A stretch of DNA of 57,684 bases, taken from JBBRMG01 sp038230955 (GTDB taxonomy: Bacteria; Patescibacteriota; Doudnabacteria; UBA920). Made by a program: the position numbers and the translations under genes. The DNA is taken from contig JBBRMG010000003.1 in the NCBI GenBank assembly GCA_038230955.1, positions 1 through 57,684 of the forward strand, written 5' to 3'. This document shows positions 50,674 to 57,239 of the stretch, one piece after another. The notes beneath the pieces were generated by a model, which was not told where the DNA came from, made no database searches, and saw only the letters and a list, made by a program, of their open reading frames with translations. Every line of letters starts with the position of its first letter. The first letter of the stretch is position 1.

Positions 50674-51102
50674 ATGGCCAAGAAAGTAAAAATAATGGTG
50701 AAACTGCAGCTCCCTGCAGGAAAAGCCACGCCAGCCCCTCCGGTTGGTACAGCACTGGGACCACACGGCATTAACATTGCCCAGTTCGTCAAAGAATTCA
50801 ATGACAAGACTGGCCCGATGGGCGACACAGTTATTCCAGTTGAAATGACCATCTACGATGATCGGTCTTTCACTTTCATCTTAAAAACTCCTCCGGCCTC
50901 TAATCTAATCATGAAAGCCGCTGGCATTGCCAAAGGTAGCGGTAATCCGCTAATGACTAAAGTTGGTAAAATTAAAGCGTCCCAGGTTCGAGAAATAGCC
51001 ACTGAAAAAATGGTTGACCTCAACGCTACTTCGCTTGAAGCAGCTGAAAGCATCATTCGTGGTACCGCTCGCTCTATGGGCGTGGAAGTAACAGGGGACT
51101 AA
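50674..51102 (+). CDS. rplK: 50S ribosomal protein L11
   Basis: A 142-residue L11: VKLQLPAGKATPAPPVGTAL near 9-28, GPHGINIAQFVKEFN, and the C-terminal rRNA-binding domain with GSGNPLMTKVGKIK and ARSMGVEV. It binds 23S rRNA at the GTPase centre. rplA normally follows at once; here two membrane-protein genes intervene. Confidence 0.97.
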   Translation: MAKKVKIMVKLQLPAGKATPAPPVGTALGPHGINIAQFVKEFNDKTGPMGDTVIPVEMTIYDDRSFTFILKTPPASNLIMKAAGIAKGSGNPLMTKVGKIKASQVREIATEKMVDLNATSLEAAESIIRGTARSMGVEVTGD

Positions 51103-51106
51103 TATT

Positions 51107-51892
51107 ATGTTCTTTATAATCATACTTGCATTTTTCATACTAATATTCATCGTCCTGCCGGGCTTGCGAGTTGTTCAGCAATACCAAGAAGGTGTGGTAT
51201 TTCGATTGGGTAAAATCCGCACAACTAAGGGACCGGGACTAAGCATTATTATCCCGTATATTGAATCAATGAAAAAAGTGGACTTGCGCACAGTGACCCT
51301 ACCAATTCCACCACAGCAAATCATCACCAAAGATAATGTCTCTGTTGATGTCTCGGCTGTGGCTTACTACAAGATTGTAGATTCTACGAAAAGTATTGTC
51401 GCTATTGCCGACGTCATGAATGCCATCAACCAGATTGCGCAGACATCCATGCGTAACATTGTCGGTAAGTTTCAGTTGGATGAAATTTTGTCCGAACGCG
51501 AAAGCATCAACAACGAAATTACTAAGGTGCTCGATACCCACACCGAAGAGTGGGGCGTAATTGTTTCCATTGTCGAAATTAAAGACATTCAGTTACCAGA
51601 AGGAATGCAGCGAGCTATGGCCAAGCAAGCAGAAGCGGAACGCGAAAAGCGCGCAAAGATTATTGCTGCTGAAGGTGAGTTCTTGTCTTCTCAAAAGCTG
51701 GCTGATACTGCCGACATTATGGCCGCTCATCCCATTGCATTACAATTGCGCAACTTGCAAACCATGGCCGAAATTAGCGTAGAAAAAAACTCCACTATTA
51801 TTTTCCCGGCTCAATTTATGAGCACTATTACTGATATTCAAAAATTTATTGCTGCCGAAGCCAAGGCTGACACTAAGTCGAACGTTTCTTAA
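51107..51892 (+). CDS. SPFH/Band-7 (stomatin/slipin-like) membrane protein
   Basis: A 261-residue protein with one N-terminal membrane helix (2-20) and an SPFH domain: EGVVFRLGKIRTTKGPGLSI near 27-46, VDLRTVTLPIPPQQIITKDN near 58-77, SVDVSAVAYYKI, then REKRAKIIAAEGEFLSSQKL near 188-207. It is close to bacterial slipins, which organise membrane microdomains and often pair with an NfeD protease-like partner. No NfeD gene is visible; a 119-residue membrane protein follows. It begins 4 nt after rplK. Confidence 0.9.
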   Translation: MFFIIILAFFILIFIVLPGLRVVQQYQEGVVFRLGKIRTTKGPGLSIIIPYIESMKKVDLRTVTLPIPPQQIITKDNVSVDVSAVAYYKIVDSTKSIVAIADVMNAINQIAQTSMRNIVGKFQLDEILSERESINNEITKVLDTHTEEWGVIVSIVEIKDIQLPEGMQRAMAKQAEAEREKRAKIIAAEGEFLSSQKLADTADIMAAHPIALQLRNLQTMAEISVEKNSTIIFPAQFMSTITDIQKFIAAEAKADTKSNVS

Positions 51893-51902
51893 TATCAATC
51901 AC

Positions 51903-52262
51903 ATGCAACACATCAAAAAAATCTATCTCTATGTAGTATCCCTAGTCGGTTTAATAATCCTAATTGTTGCCGGCGTTACTCTTATCAATATGGGCTTAAA
52001 AGCTTGGGTGTTTACAAAGGCTGACAGTAATATTGGTTACGCTCCGCAAATTTCCTGTGCCCAACCTCCATCTGCCCCAGACACCACCAACGCTAAGCCA
52101 CCAGAATGCAGTGATCCGAATTACGCTGCTAAGCAAAAGCAAATTGAGACTGACCAACGGGCGGCCCAGCGCCAAAGTGATGCGGCACACGCTATAGCTA
52201 TGATCATTGTCGGCGTTCCGGTATTTGTGTATCACTGGAGATTAGCTCGCAAAGAAGCATAA
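51903..52262 (+). CDS. Hypothetical two-helix membrane protein
   Basis: A 119-residue protein. The ATG at 51903 is preferred because the upstream in-frame extension lies inside the SPFH gene. Helix 1 is near residues 7-32 (IYLYVVSLVGLIILIVAGVT) and helix 2 near 96-112. The exposed loop contains two Cys (SCAQPP and PECSDP) and a Gln-rich coiled stretch. It starts 10 nt after the SPFH gene and may act with it. No family was recognised with confidence; it recalls the DUF5671 group. Confidence 0.7.
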   Translation: MQHIKKIYLYVVSLVGLIILIVAGVTLINMGLKAWVFTKADSNIGYAPQISCAQPPSAPDTTNAKPPECSDPNYAAKQKQIETDQRAAQRQSDAAHAIAMIIVGVPVFVYHWRLARKEA

Positions 52263-52330
52263 CCTTATTTATATTAATATTTGTGGGAGAGTCGCTATAA
52301 ACGGCTCGCCACACCACGAAAGGGACATTC

Positions 52331-53014
52331 ATGTCACACACATCCAAGAGAGTCAAAGCCAACGGAGAATCCGTAGACAAAGATAAAGTTTACACGGTTG
52401 AGGAAGCCATTGAATTAGCTAAGAAAACCGCTACTACTAAATTTGTCGGTTCCATCGAACTCCATATTAAGACCAACATTGACCCAAAGAAGACCGACCA
52501 AGCTATTCGCGGCGCAGTCACCCTGCCTCACGGTACTGGTAAAACCAAGCGCATTGCCGCTTTTGTAACGGAAACTCGGGAGAAAGAAGCTAAGGATGCC
52601 GGTGCCACTATTGTTGGGGGAGAAGAGATGATTAAGGGGATTAAAGAATCTGGAAAAACCGATTTTGATGTCGCCGTTGCAGAACCAGCAATCATGGCCA
52701 AATTAGCCCAGATTGCTAAAATTCTTGGTACGCGCGGCCTCATGCCTAACCCTAAGACTGGTACTGTATCAGAAAACATTGCCGCAGCTATTAAAGAAAT
52801 TGCCGGTGGTCGTGTGAACTTCAAAAATGATGACTCTGGCAACGTTCATCAGCCAATTGGCAAAACTAGTTTTGATTCCGCCCAAATTGCTGAAAACCTT
52901 AAGGTTTTTATTTCAGCAGTGCAAACTTCCAAACCTATTACCGTAAAGAAGCAGCTGATTGCTAGTGTCAGCATTAACTCTACTATGGGTCCTGGCATCC
53001 GTGTTAAAGTTTAA
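52331..53014 (+). CDS. rplA: 50S ribosomal protein L1
   Basis: A 227-residue L1 of normal length. Visible signatures: AIELAKKTATTKFVGSIELH near 29-48, LPHGTGKTKRIAAF near 65-78, LGTRGLMPNPKTGTV near 134-148 and the C-terminal KPITVKKQLIASVSINSTMG. It forms the L1 stalk. AAAGGGA precedes the ATG. The 68-nt upstream gap can form a GAGTCG/CGGCTC stem within GTGG/CCAC, a possible site for L1 feedback, but the match to known L1 sites is not strong. Confidence 0.96.
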   Translation: MSHTSKRVKANGESVDKDKVYTVEEAIELAKKTATTKFVGSIELHIKTNIDPKKTDQAIRGAVTLPHGTGKTKRIAAFVTETREKEAKDAGATIVGGEEMIKGIKESGKTDFDVAVAEPAIMAKLAQIAKILGTRGLMPNPKTGTVSENIAAAIKEIAGGRVNFKNDDSGNVHQPIGKTSFDSAQIAENLKVFISAVQTSKPITVKKQLIASVSINSTMGPGIRVKV

Positions 53015-53041
53015 TCTTTTACATTTATCTAAAAAACCAAA

Positions 53042-53650
53042 ATGATTCTTTCAGACCGCGACATTAAAAAGGCCATTGCCGACAAACGAATTATCATCAC
53101 CCCAAAACCAGACTACAACGTCCAATTGGGGGCTTGTAGTATCGACTTGCATCTCGACAATAAATTCAGAGTGTTCCATAACTCCAAGTATCCCTACATT
53201 GATTTGCGGAACCCAGTGGACATGAGCAAGATTATGGAAGAGCGGATTCTTAAAAAAGATGAGCCATTCATAATGCAGCCAGGGGACTTCGCTTTAGTGA
53301 CGACCGTAGAGAATTTGGAAATTTCCAATGACTTGTTGGGCCGGATTGAAGGCCGATCTTCTTTAGGGCGGCTTGGTATTATAGTTCACGGCACCGCTTC
53401 TATATTTGATCCCGGTTGGATAGGGAAGCCAACCATGGAGCTGGGTAACCTTGGCACTATGCCCGTAGCTTTGTACCCGGGAATGCGTATTTGTGCTTTT
53501 ACTTTTGAAGAAGTATCGAGTCCGGTAGAAGTACCGTATCGTGACAAGAAGAATAACAAGTACGCTGGACAGACTGATCCGCGGGCTTCTAGACTGAACG
53601 AAGAAATGAGTAAAGGCAGATCTAAGAGTACGACCAAGCGCAAAAATTAA
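53042..53650 (+). CDS. dcd: dCTP deaminase
   Basis: A 202-residue trimeric dUTPase-superfamily enzyme: MILSDRDIKKAI at the start, LGACSIDLHLDNKF near 28-41, RIEGRSSLGRLGIIVHGTASIFDPGW near 101-126 (cited for the RSSLGR motif and catalytic Glu region) and a C-terminal KYAGQTDPRASRL lid. It converts dCTP to dUTP. The basic tail (KGRSKSTTKRKN) is an addition. It fits with thyA and tmk downstream in dTTP supply. Confidence 0.94.
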   Translation: MILSDRDIKKAIADKRIIITPKPDYNVQLGACSIDLHLDNKFRVFHNSKYPYIDLRNPVDMSKIMEERILKKDEPFIMQPGDFALVTTVENLEISNDLLGRIEGRSSLGRLGIIVHGTASIFDPGWIGKPTMELGNLGTMPVALYPGMRICAFTFEEVSSPVEVPYRDKKNNKYAGQTDPRASRLNEEMSKGRSKSTTKRKN

Positions 53651-53662
53651 TTATACAAACCA

Positions 53663-53690
53663 AAACCGCTCCACAGGGAGCGGTTTTTAT
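53663..53690 (+). terminator. Intrinsic terminator after dcd
   Basis: AAACCGCTCC (53663-53672) pairs with GGAGCGGTTT (53677-53686), followed by TTATTTTG. It ends the secE-to-dcd transcript. Confidence 0.93.
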
Positions 53691-53798
53691 TTTGCTTCAA
53701 ACCATTGTGATTTTATAAAGCGTGACCTGATATCTATATAAAGATTAGGCTATATATTAACTGATGTCAATACTATATTATAAAATCTTTCTAAAATC

Positions 53799-53870
53799 TG
53801 GTGGACCTGAGGGGAGTTACACCCCTGAAGCACAGATATCAAGCCAGGCTTCGACAATTGGCCCAGGCCC
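53799..53870 (-). pseudogene. Degenerate tRNA-like sequence with CCA end
   Basis: On the minus strand, GGGCCTG (53864-53870) and CAGGTCC (53803-53809) form a full 7-bp acceptor with one G-U pair, next to a 5-bp T-stem AGGGG/CCCCT with a 7-nt loop and a terminal ACCA. The 37-nt middle is too short for standard D and anticodon arms, and the T-loop (TGTAACT) lacks the TTC pattern. It may be a tRNA pseudogene, part of an unusual tRNA-like RNA, or chance. The surrounding 400-nt gap holds no gene otherwise. Confidence 0.4.
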
Positions 53871-53978
53871 CCAGAAATTAACCATAGCAAAACACAGTTC
53901 ACCAAAAGTTAAATGAAAAGTCAATTCCAAATAAAAACAGAAGGGCGGCGAATTTTACTCTTATTGATATAGCAATCA

Positions 53979-54007
53979 TTGACACTTAATTAAATCCATA
54001 GTACATT
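53979..54007 (+). promoter_or_regulatory. Promoter of the small membrane protein gene
   Basis: TTGACA (53979-53984), 17-nt spacer, TACATT (54002-54007). The leader to the ATG at 54082 is about 70 nt and contains an imperfect repeat CGTAAATCAGATTTACG hairpin near 54025-54042. Confidence 0.75.
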
Positions 54008-54081
54008 GGGGGTATTCTTATTGACGCGTAAATCAGATTTACGTAGAAATAGAAAATATGACGAAATCACAGGAGAGAGTT

Positions 54082-54411
54082 ATGCTTTTTGAAAGAAATA
54101 TTGATGACACAACCGGTGCTATCATGATGGTCGTGTTCATTACCGTATTCATTGTAGTTTTATTCTGGCTCCGTAGAATTCGACGAAACCCCAAGCCGGG
54201 ATCGACCAGTCCATTTGTCGATGGCGATAATTCAGGCCTGAGTCAACTTGTCGATGACGACGATTCCAGCCTTAATGGAACTAGTCCAAAAGAACCGATA
54301 CCGCATTCTCCCGACCCGGTCTACACGGATTTTGTGAACAGCGGTTCGCGCTTAGGCCAACAGCCAGCGCAAAAACGAGGTCCACCTCTCAGCACAGAGA
54401 AAGACGATTAA
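54082..54411 (+). CDS. Hypothetical small membrane protein
   Basis: A 109-residue protein. The ATG at 54082 is chosen because AGGAGAG lies at ideal distance; an in-frame ATG at 54058 lacks one. One membrane helix lies near residues 12-30 (AIMMVVFITVFIVVLFWL), then a basic flank (RRIRRNPKPG) and a long Ser/Pro/Asp-rich, probably disordered cytoplasmic tail. I recognise no family. Own promoter and terminator mark it as monocistronic. Confidence 0.7.
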   Translation: MLFERNIDDTTGAIMMVVFITVFIVVLFWLRRIRRNPKPGSTSPFVDGDNSGLSQLVDDDDSSLNGTSPKEPIPHSPDPVYTDFVNSGSRLGQQPAQKRGPPLSTEKDD

Positions 54412-54434
54412 CACTGCGGCCACATATAACGTAG

Positions 54435-54471
54435 CAGCGAAGTTTCCCTAGGAGCTTCGCTGATTTTTTTT
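54435..54471 (+). terminator. Intrinsic terminator of the small membrane protein gene
   Basis: CAGCGAAG (54435-54442) pairs with CTTCGCTG (54455-54462), followed by ATTTTTTTTAT. Confidence 0.93.
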
Positions 54472-54477
54472 ATACCA

Positions 54478-54508
54478 AAAACTGCCTCGAATGGTGAGGC
54501 AGTTTTTT
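54478..54508. terminator. Terminator of the thyA transcript (bidirectional)
   Basis: AAAACTGCCTC (54478-54488) pairs with GAGGCAGTTTT (54496-54506). It lies 11 nt beyond the stop of the 19-codon minus-strand ORF and has T-tracts on both sides. Confidence 0.9.
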
Positions 54509-54518
54509 TCAAACCAAA

Positions 54519-54578
54519 TTACTTACCTTTTTTTGGTTTCTTCTTTTCTTTTTTTTGAGAATTGTTGCCTTTGGCCAT
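54519..54578 (-). CDS. 19-residue Lys-rich peptide
   Basis: A short minus-strand frame from ATG (54576-54578) to TAA (54519-54521) encodes MAKGNNSQKKEKKKPKKGK. It lies 36 nt after the thyA stop and 11 nt before a strong terminator, so it fits as the last gene of the CYTH-thyA transcript. Lys-rich peptides starting MAKG are familiar as small annotated proteins in bacteria, but function is unknown. There is no Shine-Dalgarno, so translation is uncertain. Confidence 0.45.
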   Translation of the reverse strand: MAKGNNSQKKEKKKPKKGK

Positions 54579-54614
54579 ATGTTTATATTACTTTTAGTTA
54601 GTATACATTAAATC

Positions 54615-55571
54615 TTACCCTTCAAACAATCCACCAGCCACTGTCAGCTCGCCTCTCAAGCCAGGATGCGGATCATAACCCTCTAAAATGGCATACTCGG
54701 GGCGGAAGTCATCTATATCTTGCACGCTCGGGTCAATCTTTAAAGTCGGAAAAGGTTTAGGCTCACGAGACAACTGGTCTTTCACTTGCTCCATGTGATT
54801 TTCATAAATATGCGCGTCTCCAAACGTATGAACAAATTCACCGGGCTGATAACCCGTCACTTGCGCCAGAATTATAGTCAGCAGGGCGTAACTAGCAATG
54901 TTAAATGGCACACCCAAGAATAAGTCAGCACTACGCTGATACAACTGTAAATTCAATTTGCCCTCTTTCATACTAATCTGATACATGTTATGACAAATAG
55001 GGAAGCGGGATGCATCTTCATTTGTCGCCATGGTATAGAGATATTCCGGGTTCCAGGAATTGACGATTAAATTACGCGCATCGGGATCATCTTTTAACTC
55101 CTGAATAACCCACTTCAATTGGTCAACGGTACGGTCAGTGCGAGTGGGCCAACGACGCCACATTTCACCGTAAATTCGTTTTAATTCGCCGTATTTTAAA
55201 GCGAACTGTTCATCGTCCACAATTTTTTGAACAAAGTCATGTTTGGTCATTGTTGGGACAGATCCTTGCTCCGCCAATTTGTTGTACATCTTAAACGGGT
55301 AGTCGTTCCAAATATGCACGCCATTTTGGGCCAGGTACCTAATATTGGATTGCCCTGACATGAACCAGTACAACTCTTGCAATACGCCCTTCCAGTAAAC
55401 ACGCTTAGTCGTTAACAACGGAAACCCTTTAGATAAGTCGTAGCGAGTCTGACGACCAAACACACTGTACGATACAGCGCCGGTACCACGATCGACATTT
55501 TTAATGCCATGCTCCTGCACTTCTTTTAACAAATTGAGATATTGAAACTCCGGGTGATTTTGGTCTGACAT
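54615..55571 (-). CDS. thyA: Thymidylate synthase
   Basis: A 318-residue ThyA. Folate/dUMP motifs: GVLQELYWFMSGQSNIRYL near 61-79, RRWPT with active-site context near 128, the catalytic Cys in FPICHNMYQ near 189-197, RSADLFLGVPFNIASYALL near 206-224 and the HIYENHMEQ segment near 250. It methylates dUMP to dTMP using methylenetetrahydrofolate. It starts 1 nt after the CYTH gene stop, so it is in that operon. Confidence 0.97.
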   Translation of the reverse strand: MSDQNHPEFQYLNLLKEVQEHGIKNVDRGTGAVSYSVFGRQTRYDLSKGFPLLTTKRVYWKGVLQELYWFMSGQSNIRYLAQNGVHIWNDYPFKMYNKLAEQGSVPTMTKHDFVQKIVDDEQFALKYGELKRIYGEMWRRWPTRTDRTVDQLKWVIQELKDDPDARNLIVNSWNPEYLYTMATNEDASRFPICHNMYQISMKEGKLNLQLYQRSADLFLGVPFNIASYALLTIILAQVTGYQPGEFVHTFGDAHIYENHMEQVKDQLSREPKPFPTLKIDPSVQDIDDFRPEYAILEGYDPHPGLRGELTVAGGLFEG

Positions 55572-55572
55572 T

Positions 55573-56253
55573 TTATTCTATATTAAATACTTTATCTGTT
55601 CCGTAGTAATCTTGCCAATTATTATTGTAATAATCAAACATGCGCGCTAATCGATCTTGTGGCAATTCAACTACTCCGAGTTCTGTCATCATAACGCGCA
55701 AACTTTCCTTCATGAAGTCAGCTGTGTCGGGATCCTCCGCCACCAGCTCAAACTCTGCTAAATAGCCGTATCCGGCGTTTTTATCAATACTTACGGCTAC
55801 ATCTTTGTATATATATTCTTCGCGAGCCCGAGACCATTTGGCCTGATACTGAAACCCGGAGTCCAAAAGAATTTGATCCAGTTGTTCAAGCGATAACCCG
55901 GCCATTTGGTTTTCAAACTCAAGACGGGCGGTGCCATTTGAGCTAGTAGTGTCATCTATAGATGCTTTCAACACAAAAATCACCCGGCCATCGGCCCAAC
56001 GAGTGCGAACTGAAAAATCTTTCACGTCGTTGACGATTTTTTCCAGCTGATCGACTTTATCAGCTGGGAGATAGGGGAGTAGCGCACCGCTAAGTTTGCC
56101 CAAATCACCACCAGAAAAATAATGGTTCAGCTGAGTATGAGAACTCTTATGGACAAGTTTCGAGTCTTTTTGTCGCATGACGTCTTTCAGTTTTTCCGCG
56201 TTTGCTTTGCTACCCAATAACGTCTTTATTTCAATTTCATAGGAGTGATTCAT
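55573..56253 (-). CDS. CYTH-domain protein
   Basis: A 226-residue protein with the N-terminal signature YEIEIKTLL (EIEIK, residues 7-11) and alternating charged strands (VRTRWADGRVIFVLKAS; ARLEFENQM; YLAEFELVAE) that line the CYTH triphosphate tunnel. The family includes thiamine triphosphatases, inorganic triphosphatases and class IV adenylate cyclases; the substrate here is unknown. TGG-TATAAA ends 6 nt before the ATG, giving a leaderless mRNA for the CYTH-thyA operon. Confidence 0.8.
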   Translation of the reverse strand: MNHSYEIEIKTLLGSKANAEKLKDVMRQKDSKLVHKSSHTQLNHYFSGGDLGKLSGALLPYLPADKVDQLEKIVNDVKDFSVRTRWADGRVIFVLKASIDDTTSSNGTARLEFENQMAGLSLEQLDQILLDSGFQYQAKWSRAREEYIYKDVAVSIDKNAGYGYLAEFELVAEDPDTADFMKESLRVMMTELGVVELPQDRLARMFDYYNNNWQDYYGTDKVFNIE

Positions 56254-56259
56254 GTATTA

Positions 56260-56265
56260 TTTATA
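56260..56265 (-). promoter_or_regulatory. Extended -10 promoter of the CYTH-thyA operon
   Basis: Leftward TGG-TATAAA (complement of 56260-56268) ends exactly 6 nt before the ATG at 56253. Confidence 0.55.
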
Positions 56266-56281
56266 CCATGAAAATGGGCAT

Positions 56282-56322
56282 AAAAAAAGACCGGGATTCG
56301 CAAAAAAATAAGCGAAGCCCGG
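56282..56322 (-). terminator. Intrinsic terminator of a minus-strand transcript
   Basis: CCGGG/CCCGG (56291-56295/56318-56322) and inner TTCGC/GCGAA, with one A-G mismatch, form a 10-bp stem. Leftward it is followed by TCTTTTTTT. Since no annotated minus-strand gene lies directly upstream, an unrecognised transcript must end here. Confidence 0.8.
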
Positions 56323-56640
56323 CTATCTGCCGCTGAAAAATCACTTGTGTTAAATGATCATCAATATTTGTAGCACCGTACCCGAGGTTGTATGGGGCAG
56401 CCCTGGCGCCGCCACTTCATCCACCGCCAGGGTGGAACGCATCGGACCCACATCACGATAAGGATTACACCCAAGAAGATTGGTGCAAACAGGGGGGCAA
56501 CAAAGCCGCCCAACAAGGTCAGAACTAACGAGCGATCTGCCTCAAGGTAATGCCAGTCTCCCTCGGCCTAGAGCTGTTAACTCCTGCCGAGGCGGTTACA
56601 AAGTGTTTCCAAGGTCATGTCGTCTAGAGGGACATAATGG
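56323..56640 (-). other. Structured intergenic region: possible ncRNA or decayed membrane-protein gene
   Basis: The minus strand contains stable stems CCTCGGC/GCCGAGG, GGGCGGC-TTT-GTTGCCC and CCCTGGCG/CGCCAGGG, then the terminator above. It also holds an open frame (56567 down to TGA at 56361-56363) coding 68 residues with a strong membrane segment (FVAPLFAPIFLGVILIVMW) and a Trp/Arg-rich tail. No ATG is available; TTG at 56516 would give 51 residues. An ATG at the same frame further upstream is cut off by TAA and TAG. Either a pseudogene, an unusual start, or a ~300-nt RNA. Confidence 0.5.
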
Positions 56641-56675
56641 GATCGTTCATAATCCCCAAAGCCCACACATTTTGC

Positions 56676-56681
56676 TATAAT
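56676..56681 (+). promoter_or_regulatory. Extended -10 promoter of the kinase-like gene
   Basis: TGC-TATAAT ends 6 nt before the ATG at 56688. The core GCTATAATAGC is nearly palindromic and could also work leftward as TATTAT for the structured minus-strand region. Confidence 0.6.
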
Positions 56682-56687
56682 AGCTTT

Positions 56688-57239
56688 ATGTCTACTATAA
56701 TTGCGGTCCTTGGGGAGAAACTGTCAGGCAAAGATACTATCGCCCAATACCTCGTCGATACCCGAGGCGCTTTTCATACGCGTTTCAGCGAAATTCTCGA
56801 CGAAATTTTAGCCCTGCTTAATCTACCGGTAATCCGGCGCAATGAAAACGATCTTGGCTATGCGCTCCGAGAATATTTTGGCACAAGAGTATTGTCTGAC
56901 GCCTTAATGCATCGGGTTAAAAATTCTCAGGCCGACCTTATTGTCATGAACAGCTTCAGATTTCAAGAAGAGCTTGACGCCGCAAAATCTCTTGGGGCTA
57001 AAGTTATTTACGTCACGGCACCAAAAGATGTCCGCTTCCAACGCACCCACAACCGCACCGAAAAAGGAGACGCAGAACAATCTCGCGATGTGTTTGATCA
57101 ACAGGAAAAAGAAATATACGAGTCTAATATTCCCGCTTTAGGCGCCCAAGCCGATTATAAAATTGAAAATTCTGGCACGCTGGAAGATTTATACAAACAG
57201 ATCGATACTATTTTAGAACAGATAACCGCAACCGAATGA
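56688..57239 (+). CDS. P-loop nucleotide kinase-like protein
   Basis: A 183-residue protein from the ATG at 56688, set by the -10 box 6 nt upstream; a longer in-frame start lies before the promoter. The Walker A loop is GEKLSGKDT near 8-16. IVMNSFRFQEEL near 85-96 and KVIYVTAPKDVRFQRTHNR near 104-122 resemble the NMP-binding and lid regions of dephospho-CoA or deoxynucleoside monophosphate kinases. Exact substrate is unclear. Its stop overlaps the tmk start (ATGA), and dcd and thyA are close, favouring a nucleotide kinase. Confidence 0.7.
   Translation: MSTIIAVLGEKLSGKDTIAQYLVDTRGAFHTRFSEILDEILALLNLPVIRRNENDLGYALREYFGTRVLSDALMHRVKNSQADLIVMNSFRFQEELDAAKSLGAKVIYVTAPKDVRFQRTHNRTEKGDAEQSRDVFDQQEKEIYESNIPALGAQADYKIENSGTLEDLYKQIDTILEQITATE

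Noticed and set aside
52263..52330. Classical L1 feedback site before rplA
   Set aside because: A stem is possible but the sequence does not clearly match known L1 mRNA targets, so it is only mentioned under rplA.
53799..54400. tmRNA reading from about 54384 to 53799 on the minus strand
   Set aside because: A matching acceptor word exists near 54378, but no tag frame, no TTCGAC start and no proper T-loop were found, and it would overlap a gene with its own promoter and Shine-Dalgarno site.
56480..56680. Plus-strand 66-codon frame in the structured region
   Set aside because: Composition is not protein-like, it has no ribosome-binding site, and it opposes a clear minus-strand terminator and stems.
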